The notes: generated by a model from the sequence alone, not told the origin. A stretch of DNA of 41,250 nt from Bacteroidota bacterium (GCA_018267545.1 JAFDYG010000486.1:1-41250); one strand, 5' to 3'. Shown: positions 32,675 through 40,110, numbered from the stretch's first letter. Numbers and translations: made by a program.

Positions 32675-33053
32675 AATTCTCGCCCCGTTGGCCGCCCTCG
32701 CCCTGGCCTCCACCTCTGTCATGGCGCAGCAGTCTGGCCTCAAACGCACCAACCTCCAGCAGCACGATATTAGCATCCCCGGCCGCGAAGCCGTCCAGGT
32801 ACGCATCGACTTTGGCCCTGGGGTACTCGCCCCCAGCCACAAACACCCGGGCGAAGAGATCATCTATGTCCTCGAAGGAACGCTGGAGTATCAGCTCGAA
32901 GGCAAACCAGCAGTAACCCTAAAAGCCGGCGACGTCCTGTTCGTCCCCGCAGGCATCTTCCACTCGGCCAGAAACATTGGCACGACAAACGCAGCCGAGC
33001 TCGCTACCTACGTAGTAGAAAAAGGAAAGCCGCTGGTCGTATTGCAGCATTAA
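32661..33053 (+). CDS. Secreted single-domain cupin protein
   Basis: A 130-residue protein with a signal peptide (about 1-22, V-M-A-Q). The metal-binding cupin motif 1 is H60-K-H62-P-G-E-E66-x-x-Y-V-L-E-G. Motif 2 is P-A-G-x-x-H101-S-A-R-N. The fold and ligands suggest a divalent-metal site in the periplasm. Related cupins act as small-molecule oxygenases, isomerases or binding proteins. The 14-bp overlap with the NTF2-like gene and the 21-bp gap to the next gene place it inside the stress operon. Confidence 0.9.
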   Translation: MYNRKILAPLAALALASTSVMAQQSGLKRTNLQQHDISIPGREAVQVRIDFGPGVLAPSHKHPGEEIIYVLEGTLEYQLEGKPAVTLKAGDVLFVPAGIFHSARNIGTTNAAELATYVVEKGKPLVVLQH

Positions 33054-33074
33054 TCTGTCTAAAAACTTAACTAT

Positions 33075-34079
33075 ATGTTCCTGGCAGCATTGTTCATGGG
33101 CATCATGGCCGCGTCCCCGGGCGAAAGCCAGCTGCCTTCCCTCAGCGGCGCTACGGCCTGGCTCAACACGCAACCTCTCGCTGCAGCCGATCTGCGCGGA
33201 AAGGTAGTCCTCTTTGAATTCTGGACCTATACCTGCATCAACTGGCGGCGCACCCTGCCCTATGTCAATGCCTGGGCCGAAAAGTATAAGCAGCAGGGGC
33301 TGGTGGTAATTGGCGTACATACACCGGAGTTTTCTTTCGAGAAGGAGATCGACAACGTCCGATGGGCTATAAAAGATATGAAGATTGGTTTTCCCGTCGC
33401 CATGGATAACAACTATGCCGTATGGCGTGCTTTCGACAACAATTACTGGCCGGCCCTCTATTTCGTCGATGCCAAAGGACGTATCCGCTACCACCACTTC
33501 GGTGAAGGCAGCTATGATGAGTCGGAAAAGGTCATCCAGCAGCTGCTGACCGAGTCCGGTGTCAAAAGTGTCAGCGGCGATCTCGCCCCGGTAGAAGCCA
33601 CCGGCTCCGAAGCAGCCGCCGACTGGAACAATCTGCAGTCTCCCGAAAACTTCCTGGGCTACGACCGCACCCAGAATTTCGTATCCCCCGGAGCAAAAGC
33701 AGACAAACCGAGGCTCTATAGCTATCCCTCCCGGCTGCAGCTCAACGACTGGGCCCTTTCAGGAAACTGGACGCTGGGCAAAGAAGGCAATGTATCGAAC
33801 GAAAGCAACGGAAAGCTTCGGTACCGTTTTCACGCCCGAGACGTAAACCTTATCATGGGGCTTGCAAAACCCGGAACCGGCATACGTTTCCGCGTCCTTA
33901 TCGACGGAATGCCGCCCGGTGACGCACACGGGGTCGATATAGACAGCGAAGGGAACGGAACAGTCACCGAACAACGGATGTATCAGCTCATTCGTCAATC
34001 CTACCCCATCCAGGACCACGATTTCGAAATCGAATTTATGGCCCCGGGCGCAGAAGTATTTGATTTCACCTTCGGATAG
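33075..34079 (+). CDS. Thioredoxin-fold protein with DipZ-type C-terminal domain; second active-site Cys replaced by Trp
   Basis: A 334-residue probably exported protein with a short N-terminal hydrophobic segment. The thioredoxin/TlpA-like domain (about 20-175) has W-T-Y-T-C54-I-N-W57-R-R-T-L-P-Y-V, so the usual C-x-x-C is C-I-N-W and the resolving cysteine is missing. The C-terminal part (about 190-334) matches the DipZ tail: F-L-G-Y-D-R-T-Q-N-F, then W-A-L-S-G-N-W and Y-R-F-H-A-R-D-V-N-L. A single-cysteine site suggests a peroxidase-like or monothiol mechanism, not disulfide exchange. It lies between the cupin and Ohr genes. Confidence 0.88.
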   Translation: MFLAALFMGIMAASPGESQLPSLSGATAWLNTQPLAAADLRGKVVLFEFWTYTCINWRRTLPYVNAWAEKYKQQGLVVIGVHTPEFSFEKEIDNVRWAIKDMKIGFPVAMDNNYAVWRAFDNNYWPALYFVDAKGRIRYHHFGEGSYDESEKVIQQLLTESGVKSVSGDLAPVEATGSEAAADWNNLQSPENFLGYDRTQNFVSPGAKADKPRLYSYPSRLQLNDWALSGNWTLGKEGNVSNESNGKLRYRFHARDVNLIMGLAKPGTGIRFRVLIDGMPPGDAHGVDIDSEGNGTVTEQRMYQLIRQSYPIQDHDFEIEFMAPGAEVFDFTFG

Positions 34080-34109
34080 ATAAATTAAACACCTTAAAAA
34101 ATTACAATC

Positions 34110-34535
34110 ATGGAAGCACAAGTTATGCCCAAAGTATTGTACACGGCACAAACACACACGACCGGCGGCCGGGAACACGGCGTATCCCATAGCTCCGACG
34201 GCAACCTGAACATCACCCTCTCGACTCCCGGCACCGGGGGTACCGGCACCAATCCCGAACAGCTCTTTGCCGCCGGCTGGTCGGCCTGCTTCGAAGGCGC
34301 AATGCAAATCGAAGCACGAAAAAGGCGGGTCGAGCTGCCCGCAGACACAGCCATCGACGCCGAAGTCGACCTCCGTTACGGTTCCGACGGCTTTTCACTG
34401 AGCGCCCGGCTAAATATCAGCCTCCCCGGCATCGACCGCGAGACGGCCATGGCCCTCATAGAGGCAGGGGAAAAAACATGTCCCTATTCAAAAGCCATAA
34501 AAGGCAACGTCGACGTCGAAATCAACCTTGTGTAA
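34110..34535 (+). CDS. Organic hydroperoxide resistance protein (Ohr, OsmC family)
   Basis: A 141-residue peroxidase of the Ohr group. It reduces organic hydroperoxides through a reactive cysteine and a second cysteine. Here they are C60 in F-A-A-G-W-S-A-C-F-E and C124 in K-T-C-P-Y-S-K-A, the Ohr-specific spacing. The N-terminal Y-T-A-Q-T-H-T-T-G-G-R-E motif contains the active-site arginine. It sits in the stress operon, 30 bp after the thioredoxin-fold gene. There is no OhrR gene nearby, so the ECF sigma factor or another factor must control it. Confidence 0.93.
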   Translation: MEAQVMPKVLYTAQTHTTGGREHGVSHSSDGNLNITLSTPGTGGTGTNPEQLFAAGWSACFEGAMQIEARKRRVELPADTAIDAEVDLRYGSDGFSLSARLNISLPGIDRETAMALIEAGEKTCPYSKAIKGNVDVEINLV

Positions 34536-34559
34536 ACTCTTCCGCTAAAAATTCTCTCC

Positions 34560-35612
34560 ATGAATCAAGACAGCCAAAGCCGCCGGCGCTTCCTCGGAAG
34601 CGCCGCCACGGCCGCCATGACACTCGCCGGAATTAAAATCGACATTCCAAATACTTCGCCCAGCATGAATTCAACACACAGCCCATCTCCGTCCTCCTTT
34701 GCCGGCACGCGCCCCTCTCTCGGTCCGCTAAAACAAATCGATGCAGGACTCCTCAACATCGGCTATGTAGACGCCGGCCCCTCCACCGGCCCAGTAGTCA
34801 TCCTCCTGCACGGCTGGCCTTACGACATCAACAGCTTCGCCGAAGTCGCCCCGCTGCTCACCGCCAAAGGCTATCGTGTCATCATCCCCCACCTACGTGG
34901 CCACGGCACCACCCGCTTCCTATCCAGCACCACACCACGCAACGGCCAGCAATCCGTCGTCGCGCTCGACATCATCGCGTTGATGGACGCACTAAAAATT
35001 GCAAAAGCCATCCTCGCCGGCTTCGATTGGGGCGCCCGCACCGCAAACGTCATCGCCGCCCTATGGCCCGAACGGACCAAGGCGCTCGTATCCGTAAGCG
35101 GCTACCTGATCACAAACAGGGACGCCGGTAAAGCCCCGCTACCGCCCGCAGCCGAATTTCAATGGTGGTATCAATACTATTTCTCTACGGAGCGCGGTAA
35201 AGAAGGTTACGAAAAATATCGCCGCGACTTTGCCAGGCTGATCTGGAAACTCGCCTCTCCAAAATGGAATTTCGACGACGCTACCTTCGACCGTAGCGCA
35301 GCTTCCCTTGACAATCCCGACCACGTCGACATCGTCATACACAATTACCGCTGGCGCCTAGGCCTCGCCGAAGGCGAATCGAAATACGACACTATCGAAA
35401 CGAAGCTATACGCAGGCCCAATTATCACCGTTCCGACCATCACCCTCGAAGGCGACGAGAACGGCGCGCCACATCCACCGGAAACATCTTACGCAAAAAA
35501 ATTCTCCGGAAAATACACCCATAGAACCATTACCGGCGGCATTGGACACAATCTTCCCCAGGAAGCGCCCAAAGCCTTTGCCGACGCCATCATCGAAGTA
35601 GATCGCTACTGA
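34560..35612 (+). CDS. Alpha/beta hydrolase (epoxide hydrolase/dehalogenase-like) with Tat signal
   Basis: A 350-residue hydrolase with a twin-arginine leader (S-R-R-R-F-L-G at 7-13). The alpha/beta core begins near 60. H84-G-W-P forms the oxyanion region. The nucleophile elbow is G154-F-D156-W-G-A-R, an aspartate as in epoxide hydrolases and haloalkane dehalogenases. D299 is a possible acid, and H330 in G-G-I-G-H-N-L-P is the base. The exported location and the operon context suggest detoxification of reactive small molecules, but the substrate is unknown. It ends the sigma-headed gene series. Confidence 0.9.
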   Translation: MNQDSQSRRRFLGSAATAAMTLAGIKIDIPNTSPSMNSTHSPSPSSFAGTRPSLGPLKQIDAGLLNIGYVDAGPSTGPVVILLHGWPYDINSFAEVAPLLTAKGYRVIIPHLRGHGTTRFLSSTTPRNGQQSVVALDIIALMDALKIAKAILAGFDWGARTANVIAALWPERTKALVSVSGYLITNRDAGKAPLPPAAEFQWWYQYYFSTERGKEGYEKYRRDFARLIWKLASPKWNFDDATFDRSAASLDNPDHVDIVIHNYRWRLGLAEGESKYDTIETKLYAGPIITVPTITLEGDENGAPHPPETSYAKKFSGKYTHRTITGGIGHNLPQEAPKAFADAIIEVDRY

Positions 35613-35637
35613 CACACCGGCACCCGGCTTTTCCCAA

Positions 35638-35741
35638 AAACGTCTATATGACGTTTAAACCAGGAACAACGAGACATTTTGTCTACCGTCCATATACAGG
35701 CTGCTATTGACAATCATGTAGATATAGCTTAGAATGTCAAT
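35638..35741 (+). promoter_or_regulatory. Intergenic region with two inverted repeats before the Lys-rich gene
   Basis: AAACGTC-TATAT-GACGTTT (35638-35656) is a perfect 7-bp hairpin that may end the preceding operon weakly. ATTGACA (35706-35712) and TGTCAAT (35735-35741) form a second stem with a 22-nt loop, 44 bp before the ATG at 35786. The second could belong to a structured leader of the small gene. Roles are inferred from shape only. Confidence 0.4.
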
Positions 35742-35785
35742 CGGGATTGGTTTTTGCACTATCTGGGAAAAAAAGGGAGAATCGA

Positions 35786-35965
35786 ATGGCAGAAACCTGG
35801 AACAAACGTGAGCGGGAACGAAACAAGCGCCAAAAACGCAAGGAGAAGATGGAGAAAAAACAGGACCGCAAACAAAACAAAGGCCATCACGACTGGACAG
35901 AGATGCTGGCCTATGTAGATGAAAATGGCAACCTTTCCTCCAAACCCTCCGATCGCCCGCAATAA
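35786..35965 (+). CDS. Small Lys/Arg-rich protein resembling the N-terminal region of Bacteroidetes cold-shock proteins
   Basis: A 59-residue protein from the ATG at 35786. A longer in-frame start adds nothing recognisable. Residues 1-35 are highly basic and probably one helix (M-A-E-T-W-N-K-R-E-R-E-R-N-K). Residues 38-59 read W-T-E-M-L-A-Y-V-D-E-N-G-N-L-S-S. From family memory, Bacteroidetes cold-shock-domain proteins begin this way and continue into an RNA-binding CSD of about 70 residues. Here the chain stops and a terminator follows 18 bp later, so only the N-terminal module exists. It may bind RNA or ribosomes through its charge. Confidence 0.75.
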   Translation: MAETWNKRERERNKRQKRKEKMEKKQDRKQNKGHHDWTEMLAYVDENGNLSSKPSDRPQ

Positions 35966-35982
35966 CGATTAAGCCTCAACAA

Positions 35983-36011
35983 AACATGCCCGCCCAACCG
36001 GCGGGCATGTT
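35983..36011 (+). terminator. Hairpin terminator after the Lys-rich gene
   Basis: A perfect 12-bp stem (35983-35994 with 36000-36011) has a 5-nt loop CAACC and is followed by CATTT. Its T-tract is weak, but it lies 18 bp after the stop codon. Confidence 0.75.
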
Positions 36012-36136
36012 CATTTAGACCCCCTCCCACCCTTCTTTTTGACATCCCCCATCCTTCTCACAGACACCAATGCCTATCCCACCCTCCAATTTGCCTACTT
36101 CACGGGAATGCCGGTGGACACCCCAAAACATCGACG

Positions 36137-36153
36137 CAACTTTGATTTATCAA
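36137..36153 (+). promoter_or_regulatory. Possible promoter box and small palindrome upstream of the DoxX-like gene
   Basis: CAACTTTG (36137-36144) has one mismatch to the Bacteroidetes -7 box TAnnTTTG. It overlaps the palindrome TTGAT-TT-ATCAA (36142-36153) that precedes the ATG at 36176 by 22 bp. The AraC regulator encoded downstream is one candidate for binding here, but nothing in the sequence proves it. Confidence 0.35.
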
Positions 36154-36175
36154 TCAACCAAAAAAATCAAAAGTT

Positions 36176-36580
36176 ATGAAACAGAAGACAGCAAAAACAA
36201 TCTATTGGATAGGCGCAGCATTGACCTCTTTATGGTTTGGAAGCAGCGGCTTTTTCGAGCTGACAAAGAACCCCATCGTTTGGGACATTACTGTAAAGCT
36301 GGGCTACCCCGCTCATTTCATCTATATCCTCGGCGTCGCCAAGCTCTCCGGCATCGCCGTCCTCCTCACCCCAAACAGATTCCTCCGCCTTAAAGAATGG
36401 GTGTTTGCCGGCGTGTTCTTTGACATCCTCTTCGCCTTTTTCTCCAAGCTCGCCGTACTGAACTTTGCCGCCGCAATCGACGCCATCGTTGCCTTTATCA
36501 TGGTAACGGTCACCTATAGCATGTTCCGGAAACTGTACCCCGCAACCTATTTACCCCTTGCCGCCCCGACAAAGGCCTAA
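36176..36580 (+). CDS. DoxX-like family membrane protein
   Basis: A 134-residue integral membrane protein with four predicted helices (about 10-28, 45-64, 72-92 and 95-114). The DoxX-like pattern includes W-F-G-S-S-G-F-F-E-L-T-K, L-G-Y-P-A-H-F-I-Y-I-L-G and a loop L-K-E-W. DoxX-related proteins are linked to quinone or thiosulfate chemistry and to oxidative stress in some bacteria. The role of this subgroup is not settled. It is followed by a strong terminator and the AraC gene. Confidence 0.88.
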   Translation: MKQKTAKTIYWIGAALTSLWFGSSGFFELTKNPIVWDITVKLGYPAHFIYILGVAKLSGIAVLLTPNRFLRLKEWVFAGVFFDILFAFFSKLAVLNFAAAIDAIVAFIMVTVTYSMFRKLYPATYLPLAAPTKA

Positions 36581-36595
36581 ACTATTACATCTAAC

Positions 36596-36627
36596 AAATC
36601 GCCCGGTGATCGACACCGGGCGATTTT
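36596..36627 (+). terminator. Rho-independent terminator after the DoxX-like gene
   Basis: A perfect 13-bp stem (36596-36608 with 36614-36626) has a 5-nt loop ATCGA and ends in four T followed by ATTTTAT. It ends just 19 bp before the AraC gene start. TATCTTTA close to that start may be the AraC -7 box. Confidence 0.85.
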
Positions 36628-36645
36628 ATTTTATCTTTACCGGGA

Positions 36646-37503
36646 ATGAAAGAAGTATACTCCACTACGGGTGAATATCTATTAGGTCTGCAAGACTCCT
36701 CCGAGAATCCCCTCGATACCTCCACCCAATTTTCAGAGTACACCATCATCCACGTAACCGCCGGCTCCGGCATCTATCACGCCGACTTCGGCGCCTTCCC
36801 CTTCCAGGCTCCCGCCCTCCTCTTCTCCACTCCCCTTCAGCACATTTATATCGAGCCGGAAGCCCCCCTGCACTTCACCCTGCTCCGCTTTCACGGCGAC
36901 TTTTACTGCATCGAGTACCACCGGTCGGAGGTCGCCTGCAACGGACTGCTCTTCAATAACATTTATCTTCAGCCTGTCGTTCCCCTTACCAAAGAGGAGA
37001 CCGGCAATTTCAAACAGCTGATCGGTCAGCTGCACAAAGAGATCAACGACAAGACACCGTCCGAAATCGTCCTGCGCTCCTATCTTCAGCTGCTCCTCGC
37101 CAAGTCCAGCAGCATCAAGACCAGGCAATTGGCGGCCCCGGCAGCCATCGCGGAAAAAGACGAACAGATGGAGCAATTCAGAACCCTCCTCGACCAGCAT
37201 TTCCTTACCCTGCACAAACCCAACGACTACGCAAAGCTGCTGGTCATGACACCAAACAACCTGACCAAACGAAGCGTACGCTACTTCAAAAAGACGCCTT
37301 CACAGCTCATCCAGGAAAGATTGATCCTCGAAGCCAAAAAGAAGCTCCACCTCACCCGGCAAAGCATCAAGGGAATTGCATATGCCTTGAATTTTCAGGA
37401 CGAATTCTACTTCAGCCGGGTTTTCAAGAAGCTGACCAAGGTCTCCCCTCAGGCCTTCCGGGACAAAACCGGAATCTCCATCGTGGCAGATTTGTCCAAA
37501 TAA
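36646..37503 (+). CDS. AraC family transcriptional regulator
   Basis: A 285-residue regulator. An N-terminal cupin-like sensor (about 25-110) is followed by a helical linker and the two helix-turn-helix motifs of the AraC domain (about 185-280). The second HTH includes I-K-G-I-A-Y-A-L-N-F-Q-D-E-F-Y-F-S-R-V-F-K-K, a standard signature. The protein has only two cysteines, C88 (F-Y-C-I-E-Y-H) and C98 (V-A-C-N-G). Both are in the sensor domain, so redox sensing is conceivable. The neighbours are membrane proteins, one related to RclC, whose E. coli operon is controlled by the redox-sensing AraC-type RclR. That parallel is inference. Confidence 0.92.
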   Translation: MKEVYSTTGEYLLGLQDSSENPLDTSTQFSEYTIIHVTAGSGIYHADFGAFPFQAPALLFSTPLQHIYIEPEAPLHFTLLRFHGDFYCIEYHRSEVACNGLLFNNIYLQPVVPLTKEETGNFKQLIGQLHKEINDKTPSEIVLRSYLQLLLAKSSSIKTRQLAAPAAIAEKDEQMEQFRTLLDQHFLTLHKPNDYAKLLVMTPNNLTKRSVRYFKKTPSQLIQERLILEAKKKLHLTRQSIKGIAYALNFQDEFYFSRVFKKLTKVSPQAFRDKTGISIVADLSK

Positions 37504-37524
37504 CGTCACTTTTCGTCCATGTTC

Positions 37525-37550
37525 TTGCCTGTCAGCCCATTGTAACTTTG
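37525..37550 (+). promoter_or_regulatory. Promoter of the DUF417 gene
   Basis: TAACTTTG (37543-37550) is an exact match to the Bacteroidetes -7 box TAnnTTTG, 20 bp before the ATG at 37571. A TTG at 37525-37527 could be the -33 box, although the 15-nt spacing is shorter than the usual 19-21. Confidence 0.6.
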
Positions 37551-37570
37551 TATGGTCAAAACAACATACC

Positions 37571-38152
37571 ATGAAACAATCATTTGCAAGGGCCATCGCC
37601 AACCTCGATACACTCGGAAAAAAAGCCGTTAGATTTGGAATCGTCGTCGTCTTCCTCTGGATAGGAAGCCTTAAGTTCTTTACCTATGAAGCAGACGGAA
37701 TTGTTCCTTTTGTCGCCAATAGCCCCTTTATGTCCTTCTTTTACAGCCATCCCGCAGAATACAAATCACATATCAATAAGGAAGGTGAACTGATCGAAGT
37801 CAATCACCAATGGCACGAAGCCAATAATACCTATGGCTTCTCCATCGGTCTGGGAATTTTCCTGGTAGCCCTTGCCATCCTGGTTGCCGCCTACCGCGTC
37901 GTCCCCTTCATCAGCATGATCGCCAGCATACTGGTCTTTATCATGACGCTGGGTACCCTCTCCTTTCTCTTCACCACTCCCGAAAGCTGGGTCCCCCACC
38001 TGACCGACCAGCAATGGGGCTTCCCCTACCTTTCTGGCCGTGGTAGACTGGTCATAAAAGATATCGTCATTCTGGGCGGAGCCATTATCACCATGAGCGA
38101 ATCGGCCAAGCTGTATTTACAACGTCATCCCAAACAAGTGAACCCGCTGTAG
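37571..38152 (+). CDS. DUF417 / YkgB (RclC-like) membrane protein
   Basis: A 193-residue protein with four membrane helices (about 20-38, 88-108, 111-134 and 160-176). The family signature W-I-G-S-L-K-F-F-T-Y-E-A-D-G-I-V-P-F-V is at 30-48, with N-S-P-F-M-S-F-F-Y right after. E. coli YkgB is RclC, part of the reactive-chlorine resistance operon controlled by an AraC-type activator. Here too an AraC gene lies directly upstream on the same strand. RclA and RclB homologues are absent from the window. A promoter of its own lies in the 67-bp gap. Confidence 0.9.
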   Translation: MKQSFARAIANLDTLGKKAVRFGIVVVFLWIGSLKFFTYEADGIVPFVANSPFMSFFYSHPAEYKSHINKEGELIEVNHQWHEANNTYGFSIGLGIFLVALAILVAAYRVVPFISMIASILVFIMTLGTLSFLFTTPESWVPHLTDQQWGFPYLSGRGRLVIKDIVILGGAIITMSESAKLYLQRHPKQVNPL

Positions 38153-38208
38153 GCGGGTACATTTGTTAAAATATTTAACTACCTTCAGCCCAACCAACCG
38201 ACTTTTCG

Positions 38209-38619
38209 ATGGATCCTAAAATATTAATGATAGAGAACGACGAAGACGATCGCTTCCTTACCCAGGAAAACTTTCAAAAAGATTGGCCCAAAGCCGTTAT
38301 CGAATTCGTCTCTCCCTCCGAGTTACCCCTTTATTTAAAAGAATCCGGCAATAAGCCGCACCTCATCCTGCTCTCCATGAATGCCCGCCCATATACCGCA
38401 CTCGATCTGATCGCACAGCTCCGGGGAGAACAAGGCTACGAGTCCACCCCGATCATCGTCCTCAGCGAAAGTGCCCAACCCGAAGAGATTAAAGCCTGCT
38501 ATTCGGCCGGTGCCAGCAGCTTTATAAAAAAGCCGGCGAGCTACAGCAACACCCTATTTAAAATAAAGACATTCATCGACTACTGGAGTCAAACCGCAGA
38601 GCTGCCCCTCTCGATTTAA
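38209..38619 (+). CDS. Stand-alone receiver protein lacking the phospho-acceptor aspartate (pseudo-receiver)
   Basis: A 136-residue single-domain protein of CheY/receiver fold. The N-terminal acidic cluster is I-E-N-D-E-D-D at 8-14. The position that normally carries the phosphorylated Asp reads H-L-I-L-L-S56-M-N-A-R-P, so serine replaces it. The switch serine in I-I-V-L-S-E-S and the lysine in F-I-K-K-P are kept. Such proteins cannot be phosphorylated in the usual way and may act as fixed-state binding partners. No kinase or output domain is adjacent. It follows the DUF417 gene by 56 bp. Confidence 0.87.
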   Translation: MDPKILMIENDEDDRFLTQENFQKDWPKAVIEFVSPSELPLYLKESGNKPHLILLSMNARPYTALDLIAQLRGEQGYESTPIIVLSESAQPEEIKACYSAGASSFIKKPASYSNTLFKIKTFIDYWSQTAELPLSI

Positions 38620-39120
38620 CACCAATTCTTTCCGTCAAATCGCGAAATATCGTTATCGTTCTTAGCAAACCTTTTCCTAAATCATTATCTTTCAATGCAT
38701 ACATAAATGGCATGGAACTGGAATACGCAAGCGCAAAAGCTGTCCAATTATCATGTACACACCGAGCCTTACCGCGCCTCTCTTTCCCAGGAAAGTCCCT
38801 CTCATTGTCAAGCTTCCCGGCACCTATAAATCACAGGAGCCAGTATTCCGACCTGGTATCGAGCCTCCTTCGACAGAATTGATCGATGAGCTAAACCGAA
38901 AAGCTTGCTGCCGTCCCTTCTGTTATACACACCGGGCCAAAAAACACGAATTCTTTTAACCGGCCCCCCTTTGGCTCCTTCCTGTCGAAATTTCGTAAAT
39001 TGACATGGTAGAACAGACGAAATGGCCGAACCTTGCCTCCACTCAGCCATTTTCTCATGAATAATAGCCCCCGAACAGTTGGAACACATATTGTCATTAT
39101 AAGAAGAAAAAAGGAATAAT
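38620..39120. other. 501-bp gap without a convincing gene
   Basis: This is the only gene-free stretch over 300 bases. It holds a plus-strand open frame of 68 codons at 38753-38959 that starts with ATG and ends in a basic, cysteine-containing tail, but it has no homology I recognise and no ribosome site. Two other short open frames overlap it (about 40 and 57 codons). Minus-strand frames here are antisense extensions of the MsrB region. I see no strong terminator after the receiver gene. An AT-rich stretch at 38660-38705 could hold a promoter. Confidence 0.5.
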
Positions 39121-39564
39121 ATGCTAAACTGGAATGACGTCCTCGGATTCGCAACAAAAGGCAACCCTGTCCCCGACAAAAGGGTTGAAAAGACAGACGA
39201 AGAATGGAAGGCCCTGCTCACACCCGAACAGTATCGCATCACCCGGAGAAAAGGGACCGAAGCCCGTTTTAGCGGTGAGCTCTGCAGTCGCTATGACCCG
39301 GGAAAATATAGCTGCTCATGCTGTGGAACGGAACTGTTCGATTCGACGATCAAATTCGATTCCCGCACCGGATGGCCCAGCTTTAGCCAGCCAATAAAGG
39401 AGAATGCCATCAAGTATGAGAAGGATACTTCCTGGGGAATGACCCGCGTCGAAGTGATGTGTAATACATGCGACGCCCACCTGGGACACGTCTTCCCTGA
39501 TGGCCCTCCTCCCAGCGGTCTCAGATACTGTATTAATTCCGAATCATTAAAATTGTTAGTCTAA
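39121..39564 (+). CDS. msrB: Peptide-methionine (R)-S-oxide reductase
   Basis: A 147-residue MsrB, which reduces the R-epimer of methionine sulfoxide in proteins. The catalytic cysteine is C137 in G-L-R-Y-C-I-N-S. The structural zinc site is made by C65-x-x-C68 and C114-x-x-C117. C55 is a candidate resolving cysteine. Family motifs T-G-W-P-S-F and G-H-V-F-P-D-G are intact. No signal peptide is seen, so it should act in the cytoplasm. The MsrA gene follows 16 bp downstream, so both epimers are repaired from one operon. Confidence 0.95.
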   Translation: MLNWNDVLGFATKGNPVPDKRVEKTDEEWKALLTPEQYRITRRKGTEARFSGELCSRYDPGKYSCSCCGTELFDSTIKFDSRTGWPSFSQPIKENAIKYEKDTSWGMTRVEVMCNTCDAHLGHVFPDGPPPSGLRYCINSESLKLLV

Positions 39565-39580
39565 CTCTAAAATAAGATTT

Positions 39581-40087
39581 ATGAAAATAGAAAAAGCAAT
39601 CCTTGCCGGCGGCTGTTTCTGGGGTGTTGAAGAACTCATCCGTGCAGTGCCGGGCGTCTTGTCCACAGTCGTAGGCTACACGGGAGGCGACGTTCCCAAC
39701 GCAACATACAGGAATCACGGCACACACGCCGAAGGCATAGAGATAAAATTCGATGCGGACAAGCTCCCTTATCGCCAGCTCCTGGAATTTTTCTTCCAGA
39801 TCCACGACCCTACCACAAAAAACAGGCAAGGCAATGACATCGGCACTTCTTATCGTTCGGCCATCTTCTACCTGGACGAAGAACAAAAGGAAACGGCCCG
39901 GAAGCTGATCGCTGAAATGACGGCCTCCAAGATATGGCCCGGCCCCATCGTAACCGAAGTAGTACCCGCCACCGAATTCTGGGTCGCAGAAGAAGAACAC
40001 CAGAATTATCTGCAGAAACATCCATACGGCTATACCTGCCACTGGGTTCGGCCCGACTGGACCCTGCAAGCGGACCAGCAGCACTAA
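39581..40087 (+). CDS. msrA: Peptide-methionine (S)-S-oxide reductase
   Basis: A 168-residue MsrA, which reduces the S-epimer of methionine sulfoxide. The catalytic motif is G-G-C12-F-W-G near the N-terminus. Other family blocks are [16 protein letters not shown] and the loop N-D-I-G-T-S-Y-R-S. The late cysteine in Y-G-Y-T-C-H may be the resolving residue. It is a cytoplasmic form without a signal peptide. It is co-transcribed with MsrB and followed by a strong terminator. Its position at the end of the stress region fits defence against hypochlorite-type oxidants. Confidence 0.95.
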   Translation: MKIEKAILAGGCFWGVEELIRAVPGVLSTVVGYTGGDVPNATYRNHGTHAEGIEIKFDADKLPYRQLLEFFFQIHDPTTKNRQGNDIGTSYRSAIFYLDEEQKETARKLIAEMTASKIWPGPIVTEVVPATEFWVAEEEHQNYLQKHPYGYTCHWVRPDWTLQADQQH

Positions 40088-40110
40088 GAACTCATAGAAC
40101 CAAAGAACAC

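Noticed and set aside
38753-38959. 68-codon open frame in the gap before msrB
   Set aside because: No recognised domain, no ribosome site and overlapping alternative frames; kept only as a remark in the gap entry.
38808-39242. 144-codon minus-strand frame overlapping the msrB start
   Set aside because: Half of it is antisense to msrB and the rest has no signal of a protein family.
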